From contig BCLD01000017.1 of assembly GCA_001600875.1 (NCBI GenBank), positions 339,353 through 403,352 of the forward strand: DNA of 64,000 bases, given 5' to 3'. This document shows, one piece after another, positions 10,217 through 20,886 of the stretch. The position numbers and the translations under genes are program-made. Positions within the stretch are counted from its first letter, which is position 1. Each line of letters begins with the position of its first letter. This DNA is from Solicoccozyma terricola (Eukaryota; Basidiomycota; Tremellomycetes; Filobasidiales; Piskurozymaceae). The notes beneath the pieces are model-generated. The model was not told the origin of the DNA. It searched no databases and saw only the letters and a list, made by a program, of their open reading frames with translations.

Positions 10217-12879
10217 TCATTTGAGATAATATCGGTCCCCAATATGGCCCATTCCTAACATCCCAGTAAGGCGGTTAGCAGCGTGCCACTCCGAGCACAA
10301 AATAACACTCCCACGCACCCGGTTCAATGACCCATGCTCTTTTGCGCCTCGATTCCCTTGGGGTCGGCGCTTGGGAAGACCTGGAAAAACGTAGCTGTTC
10401 TATTCGAGCCTCCAGAACGTGGATGTTCCCATCTCCCCCCTGCATAGTCTCGGTGAAAAAGGGCGCTATACGAGCCGCAAAATCAGCATCACCCGCCGCA
10501 GTACCGACGACGGTGTGCTCGTCCATTGGAAACGCTCGCTCGGTTAGGACAGGGTCGACGGCCGCAGTCACCACACGTACGCCAGGGAAGGCTCGGCGGA
10601 TAGTAAGGAGGCCCTGACGGGCCACCAGGAATGTCAAAAGGATTATGTTTTGCTCTGTCGGCCATGTTATCTCGTGAGTTTCAGTCAAGAGGCATAAATG
10701 GCGTGCTCTCGAAAACTTACCTTGCACACCATGGTCCAGCAGCACTCTCACAGCCATCAACGCTGCAGCTCCAGTCCCGACTTGGGAATCAAGCAGAAAA
10801 ACGATCGCGTTGTTGCTCCTGCTCTGGTCCTTGATACAGTCAGGGAAACTGCTGTAAAACAGCAACGGTTCACCCGTCTTCGGATCTGATTGGATCAGGA
10901 GGGATCCCAGCTGTACGTCCCGGATCACTCGACGAAGGCCTCGAGCGAAGGGTCCACCTCTTCAGATCAAGTCTTAATAGTCAGGCATGCGATTTGTCTC
11001 TCGGACACCCACACTCACGATCGTAGTACAGAAACACCAACGATATCACGCGCAGCGACCTCCATCCCTTTGAATTCCAGATCTAGCGGCGTCGTCACCG
11101 TCGCATCCCTATAGGGTATCATCGACAGCCCCGTCTCAACTACCAAACTTGACAGACGGTCTGTGACACGGTGGATGAATACACAAGCAATCCAGCTTTG
11201 ACGGGCAGAGCACAGCGGACTGACCAGCATGGAAGATGAATTCCCCTCTCTCGGTCTCTCGGTCCCGCAAGATAGTCATGATACCCTTCAACTGACTGGT
11301 CTGCTTTAGCAGTATGCAATTCTCTGGAAGTCCGTCGTCTCCCCCGTCGTCCAATAGGTTTTGAGACGACTGCATCTGAGTGAGTTTGTTACGGAAGCGG
11401 AGTGACCTTGCATCTAGCTGTCTGCGGATGTGGGTGACTATCAAGTCTATGGCGACGTGGTTGGAAGCTCCTGGTACGATCTGACATGCACCCCGATGTT
11501 AAAAGGTCATATTGACACCAGTGAAAACAGACTCACTATATCGGAGAATTTAGAACTTGGGAAAACAAAGTTGTCGTAACTATGCTTTACGAACCGGAGG
11601 TATTGAGTGAGAACACCCTCGACGTCTCGGCCTCGCTCGGCGATGTCGCGTCGTATCCGACGAGCGAGCATTACATCGGAGTCAGAGTTCTTGCATAAAA
11701 CGAGTATAGATCAGCAACTGCTAGCAAGTGAATGCATCTCATATCTGTGAACTCACCACGAAGACCTTCAGATCAAACAGATCCCGAAGCTCCTTTGAGC
11801 AGAGAGTCATGATCCCCTCAACTGACGCATGATATGGCTTGTTAGACTGGAAGCAGGGCGACTGTGGATGACCACCTTACCGATGATGACCGAAGCTCCG
11901 TAAAGGTACTTCTTCTCTGGCATACGCTCTATTGACCAAAGGGATATAGTGTTCTGGATGAGACCGCAGGATCAGGGCGATTCCATGTCGCTTACGATGA
12001 TGAACAAAGGAATAGACAGGAATCTGTCCAAGCGTGTGCCATAGACGTCAGCCTAGGAAGCTTGGTCAAAAGGCCTTTGTGATGGGACTCGCCTCCGTTG
12101 CTTTCCCCTTCTTCAAACTTGACAGGCACTATGACGGGCGAGACATTTCGTGGGATGGTCATTATTCCACTCCAATTGATAAACCGCACATCCCTCACCT
12201 TGACGAATAGGTCTGTGTCAATGGCATCTGGATGATCAAGGTCTAGCTCTGATTTGAAAGCGAGGTCAATCTCCTCTTGGGTGTGTTTGCGATAAAAGGA
12301 ATCCTGAAATGGTCCCAAGGTGCCTATAGTTCTCAGATCCTGTACATCGACTTCAAGACATTTGATCAAATCTCACCTGGGACAAGATAAGCACGGTTGG
12401 GATGTGCTCAAGCTGTTTAACAAGAGATTGAGCAACGGAGGTCTGCAAAAAGAACGGTTTTAGATCTTGTCCGAGCCATGTTACCTCCCCAAAGCTACAT
12501 CATTACCCACCTTCCCACTCGCACTTCCCCCAGCAATGCCTATAACATACGCGTCTATTGGCACTCCGTGCATGTCATACCACGGAGCTCTGCCATGGCT
12601 TTGACGGAGAACTTCGTCTTTACGAAATCTGTCCATAGAGGGTCCGGTCATGGGGTGTTGAATAGGAGGAGGAAAGCTTTCTGCAGCTTTCTGCTGCACG
12701 AGTGGAGAGCGATGAGCAGCACTTGGATAGCAACTTGAGCGACACGTGGCATAAACAGGCACCGCGGGTGGTCGATTCGCCACCCAGTCCAATGAATATC
12801 GGACTTGCACAGGGTTTGCACAGGGACCTGGACAGCAATCAGGACTGTAGGGCGATGAGCATACTCCATATAGGGGCAT
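10217..12879 (-). CDS. URK1: Uridine kinase with UPRTase-like domain (Urk1)
   Basis: Thirteen exons were resolved: 12511-12879, 12377-12442, 12199-12303, 12093-12128, 11996-12023, 11881-11928, 11757-11821, 11537-11689, 11225-11480, 11019-11160, 10721-10959, 10319-10654, 10217-10254. They give 626 residues. The N-terminal kinase domain has the P-loop GIAGGSASGKTSVAQS, DSFY, IPVYSFVHHQR, YGASVIIVEGIM and the ARRIRRDIAERGR segment. The C-terminal half is UPRTase-like: RDRETERG, VSVLRSGGPFARGLRR, LDSQVGTGAAALMAV and EPGMGHIGDRYYLK. Urk1 phosphorylates uridine and cytidine in pyrimidine salvage in the cytosol. Intron 4 has a GC donor (GAG/GCGAGT). The start is uncertain: ATG 12879 gives a Pro/Cys-rich leader, and ATG 12651 is an alternative. 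The gene is convergent with CCT4, with 128 bp between stops. Confidence 0.93.
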
Positions 12880-13162
12880 CCCTTGCAACAGTCTACTTTG
12901 TACGGCTCTCCTGACCGGATATCCTTGAGCAGAAAGTTCAACCTGGCTCGGTGGAGTTCTTCAGACGGAACAAAGCGGCATTCACGAGGTTTCCGGTGAA
13001 ATAGCGTTGCAGAGCTGGACTTCCTGGCGGGTACCGTTCATTATCCCTACTCAGCATTTTCACTGACGGCCGGCGAGCTCCATCTCCAAACTCTAGCAAT
13101 TGTTTCTATTCGTCAAGGAATGAGAAAATTGGAGCTCTGCAGAACGCCGTGGTAACCACCAC

Positions 13163-13654
13163 CTACGATCCACAAACTACACTACACTACACTTTTTGCC
13201 CTTTGTAGTGTAGTGTAGTGATCTGAGAAATGACTTACTACACTACGTAGTGTAGTGATTCAAAAATGTAGTGATTTATGTAGTGTAGTTAACTACATGT
13301 AGTGATTCTAGGTTACATAACCCATTTCTAACACCCTTTGCACTTTGTTGCCCTAGAAAGTGGGTGGGACCTTGGAATTGCAACTAAAAGCAGCTGTGAA
13401 GACAGTTTGCTTCTGATGCAAGCACTCCTGTGGACCAGAGAATGTATTTTGAGCATTGTAAATTGAGCATGGGAGTGGAAGGGATCAAAAAAATGTAGTG
13501 ATTCACAGTCACTACACTACACTACATTTCAGCTAACAGTGTAGTGAAGTGTAGTGATCTCTGGAGTGTAGTGTAGTGATGGTCAACTACACTACAAAAT
13601 CACTACATTACACTACACTACGCACTACAGTGTAGTGTAGTTTGTGGATCGTAG
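13163..13654. mobile_element. MITE-like element with 26-bp terminal inverted repeats
   Basis: The left end (13163-13188) and the reverse complement of the right end (13629-13654) share 26 identical bases beginning CTACGATCCACAAACTACAC. The 492-bp interior is non-coding and filled with subterminal direct and inverted copies of ACTAC/GTAGT. Both ends are flanked by CCACCAC, a possible 7-bp target duplication, although that flank is low in complexity. These are the marks of a non-autonomous DNA transposon. No transposase is present. It lies 165 bp upstream of the FMN-dehydrogenase pseudogene start. Confidence 0.85.
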
Positions 13655-13819
13655 CCACCACCACCAAACCTCCACAACGTATCGTCACTCACTGCCATAA
13701 TTCCAGGCATGTAAATATACACATGTTGAAAGCTTGGCATAGTGGAGAGAGCCATCTCGTAGATTGACAGCCTGCATCTCATTTGTTGATACCGGATTTG
13801 CAACTGAAACTTACTCACT

Positions 13820-14689
13820 ATGGACCTTACCATACAACCTGAACGTTCGACTCCCATCTGGGCTGCCTATCAGAAGGAATGCTTCCAAATGAATCGGCTA
13901 CGAATCAGAAAGGCGAACACCCGCTCTTCGATACCGATCCGGATGAGTTGGAAAGGCTAGCCAAGCAGAAACTTAGAGAGGGAGGTTATCTGTACTCTAC
14001 TTGCAATGCCGGAGTCTCTTGGACTCATAGAGCCAACAGGGAGGGTGAGTCGTGGTATGTTAGGGTTGGACTGATTTGCGGTTTGACGAACATGATGTTG
14101 TCCGGTTTCTTCCAAAGCCTTCTATCGGTGAGCACAAATTCGTCATATTATCCCGTTGAAGCCTCGTTTTCGCCCTCTACTTGAAACTTGCTACACACTA
14201 GCCAACGAATCATTCCTCGTATGCTCGTCGACACCACCGTCAGGGATACCGCCGTAGAGATATTCGGACACACGGTCTCGGCTCCGATTATGTTCGCCCC
14301 CCGTTGGTATTACCAAGGTGAGTCTCGATTTTCGCCACTCCATAAATAGCTATGTGCTGAGAACCCTTCGCTCTCGGTGCCAAGGCGGTCCTCGTCGGTC
14401 GTCTGTTCAGTCAGTTGATGACTGGCTTGCTGTGGAGGCGTTTTCCGTTGACGCTTTTGATTTTCCTGATACAGTCTTCGGGATGATTATTGTAGGCGAA
14501 GCAGGTGTCTGCCATGTTATGAATTCTCTCCTTGCTGATTTCGATATCCTATGAGTATCAAGCAATGCAGGTGACCGGGTGTGGTTTGCAGAGGGCACTC
14601 TGTTCTGACGTCCCGCTGGACCTTGCAGGATGAACGTTGCCGGCTTCAATACAATCAAGGACATTGATAGGACTGCTCTGAGTGAGTGA
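13820..14689 (+). pseudogene. FMN-dependent alpha-hydroxy-acid dehydrogenase remnant
   Basis: The remnant starts with MDLTIQPERSTPIWAAYQKE and continues, after a one-base frame change near 13878, with TDPDELERLAKQKL, YLYSTCNAGVSWTHRANRE, RIIPRMLVDTTVRDTAVEIF and VSAPIMFAP. These match the N-terminal part of lactate-2-monooxygenase-type FMN enzymes. A second shift occurs in a run of six C (14297-14302). The frame then jumps near 14330-14370 to C-terminal blocks: LGAKAVLVGRL, IIVGEAGVCHVMNSLLADFD and MNVAGFNTIKDIDRTAL. The central barrel, roughly 230 codons with most FMN and substrate residues, is missing. One late splice donor also reads ATGAGT instead of GTGAGT. Two early introns are still in phase, including one bounding a 10-nt exon. 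The locus cannot make an active enzyme. Confidence 0.85.
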
Positions 14690-15529
14690 TTGTTGCGCAC
14701 CAGGGGTCACATGAGGTGGGTGGCTGATTTGGATGGAAATCGCAGAGTATGTCCCCTGTGGCGGCGGTAACAGTGGCGGACCTGGAAGCGATATTGTGAA
14801 GCATATGACACAAAGGCTGATAAGATAATCGATCGCGTTCGAGAAGTGTGAGATTGTACAGAATATCGAAGGAAAGGCTGCTAGCAGCAAATGGAGGAGC
14901 AGAGCCCCCCGCTCAGATGTAGTTATCCGCAGTACCCCGTACGTCGGTAGCCCACTGTCGACGCCATCCATCCATCCATCCATCCCCAAGGCAGCCATGT
15001 CCGCGGGCAGGATCGGACGGGCCACGGCTTTTCTTTTGTCACGTGTCCATCCCACCCGCGTAGATCTAGTCCTGGAACCCAAAAATCGCAACTCGCACTC
15101 AAAAGTTCGCGACGTCCTGAACAGTCGCTTCCCTCATCGATCCAACGGCAGACCAGCACCCGCATTCACATCAACCAAATCCATCCACCTCTTCGCACGG
15201 CATTGCACACTACCTTTTGGGTTCAGTGAGTGGTCGCCCTTACCTTACTCCCGTCTCCGTGATCGAGCTCGAACATCATAGAGTCATAACTCGATTCGAA
15301 ATTGACCTCAGATCTTGGGCTTTCGCAGCTCGGACATCCTTCCTCGTATCGATAGCTGTCGCATGGGAGTTCACATCGGACTTTGAACACATCACGTGAG
15401 AATACGGGACATGCTCAGGCTCAGATCCAGCTGCGTCGAGCTTTGATCGATCTGACTGACAGATGATTTGCTTCACGCAGATTCAAATAAACGAAAATCT
15501 CGCAAGTCGAGAAAAAATCATCTCATAGC
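14690..15529. other. Intergenic region upstream of CLU1
   Basis: I see no gene. The stretch holds an ATCC/CCAT tetranucleotide run at about 14967-14986 and a CACGTG E-box-like site near 15040. These could belong to the CLU1 promoter. Confidence 0.6.
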
Positions 15530-18500
15530 ATGGTATCCGAAACTATTGCACAGCCAGACATTGTAGACTCTGCGCAGACGCAGACAGAGGATGCTTCTAC
15601 CATCGAACAGGCCAAGCTGAACGGAGAGGTCGAGCAGCCTGCTCAGCTCGAAGGTCAGGAGGCTGAAGGAGCTGCTGAGTATGCCATCGAGGAGAGGATG
15701 ATTGAAAGTAAGTGTCATTCGCGAGACTTTTATGAGGCGTCATACCCTAGCAACTGACTGCCGTAATTCCTTGCCTGCAGTCAAACCAGTCACCATCCGT
15801 CTTCCATCGCCTTCCCATGCTCAAACCCTACCGCCTCTACCGAACGCAACGGCTACTTCCAAATCCTCAAAATCAGTTCCAACCTACCCATCAACACTCA
15901 CTATCCACCCTCAGCCTAGTGAAACCATCCAGGATATCCGTGCTACTATAGCTGAATGGCCTGGTGGTTACTGGTTAGGCCCATACTCTCTGCGTCTCTC
16001 AGGGGAGGGAATTCGAGAAGGAGCGGAGACACTTTTGAGTGTCGCAAAAGAGGGTCTCGAAATCAGGGCAGGAGAGAAATTGAGTGATTGGCTGGAAGTC
16101 GGTGAGGTTTTCTCACACCTTGAGAAGAGTGATGAGGAGCAGGACGGAGAAAAAATCGAGAACAAAGAGGTCGAGGATGCATCTAAAGAGCCGGAGAGGG
16201 TGCTTATCGTCCAACCAGGTGAGTGAGACCGCGAGCGCTTTGTGTGATATGCCCTCGTGACTGACACCGGTATATTCGATCAGAGCCATACTCTGAGCAG
16301 GACGCTCGCCAGGCTTTCCTTCGCCTTCGAGAATATACCATCGCTACCCACGAAGCTTCCCAGCCTTTCCTCCCTATTGGTGTCAACCCTGGACCATCCG
16401 TCTTCGAGGGCATCCGTGACGGTACCGTCTTCGATCCGGAGGTCAAGGCTGCACAAGTGGATGATTTGCCTAGCAAGGCTGTCAAAAAATCTGCAAGCAA
16501 ACCGAAGAGGCCTCCTACTATCGAGCCGAAGCCAGAGGACGCCCCATTCGGCTCTTGGAAGGGTTGGCCATCGACCGACATTGCACGGATACCCACATCT
16601 CTGCCACCAATCCCCCATGCCCAGTGTGTGAGAAGCTTGCTGTTCTCGCCTTTCAACCCTCCACCGCCACATCTCCGACAAAGAGGTCATCTCGTCTATC
16701 TTACCGTCGTCACACTCGAAGGGGAATCGGCCATGCTCGTCTGCACTACTCGAGGATGGCACGTCGCTCGTACCACTACTCCAAGCTCAGTCTTCGATCC
16801 CGCTCCTCGAGCTGCACCGAAGAGCATTTCAGCACACTCGTTGATTGACGTACTGCACGGTCTCTCGCCCCTTTTCACATCGACTCTGCGGTCCCTGCAG
16901 TCTCACTTGTCCGTAGAGCCGGCTAGAGAACCCATTGCCACCGTGCCAATTCCCCAGCATCCTCCCGCCTACCCTTGGTTGGTCTCTCCGCCATCGGAGA
17001 AGAGTATTCAACCGGATGCTCAGAGGATGCAACTCGCTTACGGCTATACTGGTGCCACGACCGTTGATGGTCTTGAGGGAGCCAGAGATTGGAATGAGGA
17101 AATTCAGAACGCCAGGGAGCTTCCGAGGTCGACCACGCAGGAGAGGATCCTTCGGGAGAGGGTCTTGCAAAAGACGCATGCCGAGTTCACGGCCGCCTCT
17201 GTCCGAGCCGTCATTGCCATCGCTGTAAGTGTCGTTAGGCCACGTGGGAATGATACAACTCACCCTGACCTCGCTCAATCCGTCCCACCAGCGCGGTGAC
17301 TACCCACCTATCAACCCTCACGAAGACCCCAAAGCGCATATGCACCTCATCTCCAACATCTTCGTCACCAAGGCCGTCAACTCGGTCGACGCATATACTC
17401 ACCTTGGTGGCGACGAGGCTGCCCACGTCTCCCACGCCAAGGACGCTGCCGGAGTCCGATTACTCAACAAGCTGGACATTGACAATGTGTACCTTCTCGG
17501 TCACACAGTCGTCGACTGGCAAGGAGAGCGATGGGTCTGCCAGAGTGTCCTGCCTGGAATCTTCAGTAGGAAGCGTGACGATAACGAGGGCTTAGATGAA
17601 GACGAGGAGGTCAAGGTGGAGCAGACCGCCGCGGTTGATTCGGAAAAGAAGGAGGATTGGGTCGAAGTCAATGGGACATCTCCCAAGGTCGAGCAAACTC
17701 CCAAGCTTGCTGAATCTAGTGAGGAGCTGGACGAAGAGGCTGGCGATTCTGAGAATTACCTCATCATCTACGGCGCCGACTCCGAGGGTGGACTCAACCA
17801 CCTGCACTGGGATGCTGGAATGCACAAGGTTATGAAAAAGATTGCATCAGCTCAGCGACTCGCCCTGCACAAGATGCAGAGTACCCAGGGCGAGGAACAC
17901 GAATTTTGGACCAGCGTGGATGTCAAGGGTCTGCGCGGGTCGGACAGTCGTCGCTACCTCTTGGATCTGCCCCGACTCAGCCCTGTCGATGTGGAGTGGC
18001 TTGAGAAGGACATGGGAGAGAGCGAGGAGAGCTATCCACACCGAGTCGTTCTCTTGCGCCCCGAGCTCATCGAGACGTTCTGGGAGCACTCCTTGAAGGT
18101 CTGGGCTCGTCAAGTCCAGTCCGAAAAGGCTGAGAAAGAGAAGGCTCAGAAAGAGGCTGCATCCTCAGAGGAAACCCGCACTGATGCTGAGACCGACGTC
18201 CCTACTGACGAGAAGCTGGCAGCGAACGCTGACAGCGCGACCTCTATCGTTAAGGACTCTTCGGACCTGCCGCAAAAGTTTGAGCTGCGATTCAATGCAG
18301 ACGCCTTCGTCGAGCAGCCAAAGGCCTTCGGCGACTCTGATGCCGCTTCCGATGGTCTCTCATATGTACCTGAATCCCAAAAGGACGAGAGCGACCCCAC
18401 GATCAAAGCCGTCCGCAATGCTTCCGTGTTCCTACGTAACATTGCAGTACCTGCAATGTTAATCGACATTGTGACCTCCAACTCCTTCGGGGTAATGGAC

Positions 18501-20451
18501 GGTGTCTCGCTCTCCAAGCAAATGCATGTTCGGGGTATCAACATGCGTTACCTTGGTCTATTGATGCAGACTATTGAGAAGACCCTGGCTGGCACGGAGG
18601 TCGAGGCCGTCGGTCTCTTGAAGGCGATGCGAGTGAGTCGAATAGCCTTGATTGTTAGACTTGCTTACTGATGTGATACCCCTCTGCACAGACCATCGTG
18701 CAACAAGAAATGGTATTCCGTGCTGCCAAGCATGTTCTTAGGCGTCTCCTTCATGGTCTCCTTGCCGAGCATCAGATCTGCGTTGTTTCCCACTTCCTCA
18801 ACTGCTTGCTCGGTGCAAAGCGAAACGCGCACCCGACAGCAACCTACGAGCCCCTGGGTTTCGTGAAAGGTGCCGAGCCGAGCTACACCAAAGTAACCCC
18901 CGAGTCACTGCGCACCGAAATCGTCCGGGAGGTCCAGCGCCGATTCCGCTGGAAATTGGATGAGGAGTATCTTATCAGCGGATTGAAGAGGCCGCAGCTA
19001 TTACGTGAGCTCGCAACACGGTCAGCATTCCAAGTCCTGCAACGACAGTACTACTTCGGTTCTATCGATGGCGACGATGCGACATCGGGAACAAACTCCG
19101 AGGAGGACAAGGAAAATGTCGCTCCAAAGCAGGCCAAGAAAATCAAGGTGCCAAAGGTGGTGGATGCAGCAGCTGCTAGACCAAACACTTTCGAGCCTTC
19201 AGACATTGTGGCGATGTTACCGGTCATCAAGTCATGTGCACCAAGTGTAAGTGAATGATCCGCGTGTAATCTACAGTCATCTGACCTGTTCTCGTCTTCA
19301 CTGTAGGCCACCGTAGCAGAGGAGCTCTTCCAGACTGGTCACAACACCATCAACCACGGCAACGTCTCAGTTGGCCTTGAGCTCATGCTCGAGGGTATCA
19401 ATTACTATGAGCAGATCCATTCTGTTGTCCACCCAGAGGTAGCGGCGGCGTACAATCAATACGCAGTGCTCATGCACTCCCTCGTCCGACTTCGACTCCA
19501 GCAGATTGCTGCCGAGTCCCCTGAAGCCGACCCTCCACTTGGATTAGATCTCACCACTGCCATCAGACTCCAGAAGCAGGCTGTTATGGCTGCTGAGAGA
19601 ACGCTGGGTCTGGGTCACCCCGAGACTATCAGTTACTACTTCAACTTGGCGATGTTGGAGCACCTACATGGTGATCACCTCGCTGCGATGCGTTACCTCA
19701 AGCACGACATTGCGCTCTGGGACATGGCTTATGGTCCGGATCATCCGGAGCTGGCCAACTTGCTGGTGAGTTTCTGGGGATGATCTCGATTGGCAGTGTA
19801 CCGGGACTCAATCGGTTCTCGCTCCCGCAGAGTAACGTTGCCGCTGTCCTTCAAGCTGCAGGGCAAAACGGCGCATGCATCGCTGTTCTCAACGATGTAC
19901 ACCGCTTGAATACCGAGCTTTTCGGCGAGAGTCACATTGTCTGTGCCAACTCGTACAGCCAATTGACGCAGGCTTACTTCCTGGGCGGTGATATTAAGCG
20001 TGCCGCTGATGCTGCCAAGGCCGCGAGTGACATTTTCACCAAGCAGCTTGGAGCAGAAGATGCGCAGGCAAAGGACGCTGCGAAGAATGCGGAGCTTTTG
20101 GCTTCTGCGGTCGAGCAGCGCACGAACCAGCAACAGCAACAGCAGCAACAACAGCAACAGCTCAGTGTCCTCCAGCGACTGCAGGCACAGCGACAGCAGA
20201 GTCTGCTTGCTGGTCAGCGCAAGCAGACCGACGGATCGACGATAGCCTCGTCTTCGCGTCTCGCTGAGACCGTTGGCGCGCCACAGCAGGGTAGTGTAGC
20301 GACCGACCCTCGAATCGGGGAGAAGGGTCACATGGACGTCGATTCCCTCGTTAATTTCATACAGGGATCTCAGGGTGGTTCAACAGCGAGCAGCAAGACG
20401 AGGGGAAAGAATGCGTTGCGAGGGAAGAAGCGGACCGGGGCTAAGAGATAG
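15530..20451 (+). CDS. CLU1: Clustered mitochondria protein (CLU1/eIF3-associated)
   Basis: Seven exons (15530-15707, 15781-16218, 16284-17224, 17292-18632, 18692-19246, 19307-19765, 19831-20451) give 1510 residues. After an acidic leader comes the CLU N-terminal ubiquitin-like region, then FGSWKGWPSTDI, DWNEEIQNARELP and the central CLU domain (RGDYPPINPHEDPKAHMHLI, NIFVTKAVNSVDAY). The C-terminal half has an alpha-helical block followed by TPR-like repeats (NYYEQIHSVVHPEVAAAYNQ, HPETISYYFNLAMLEHLHGD). A poly-Gln run near 20128-20160 precedes a basic tail. CLU1 binds mRNAs for mitochondrial proteins, influences mitochondrial distribution, and co-purifies with eIF3 in yeast. It stands in tandem with SIZ1. 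The length is slightly above the yeast protein because of the acidic insert after residue 340 and the Gln tail. Confidence 0.95.
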
Positions 20452-20886
20452 GGACAGGTGGAGGAGGGGATAAGAGGAGGGTTGGGAAGATACGAAGTAG
20501 GATCACACAACCACTGTAGCATCGTTGGCCGACACTGAACACCATGCACCACTTCCGCACGATGCCCGCTCCCCGACCTGTCCGACCGCATTCGCCACCG
20601 CCACCGCCACTGACACTGACACGTCATTACACAGTTGTTGATGTTTGATTTTTGTGTTGTGACTGTTGGAGATCGGTGATGGCGACGACGGTCGCGGAGG
20701 TGGTATCGAGCACACAACATGCTCAGCTGCTATTCGCATCTCATCGCTCGTCGCATCAATTACCTCCAGGAGCACTCTTTCGCCTAGGACTCCACCACCT
20801 CCACCGGTCCAGGACCACCCCGACACCTTGTCGTCACATATTTACATACCGACCCTCGCTGCGGTTTCCAAAGGACCGTTCGTGAC
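20452..20886. other. Spacer between CLU1 and SIZ1
   Basis: This 435-bp spacer contains CLU1 3' flank and the SIZ1 promoter. A CACCGCCACCGCCAC-type trinucleotide stretch occurs near 20590-20610. I see no other feature. Confidence 0.6.

Noticed and set aside
14558..15091. 177-residue minus-strand frame upstream of CLU1
   Set aside because: Low-complexity and overlapping the pseudogene tail and microsatellite; no recognisable motif.
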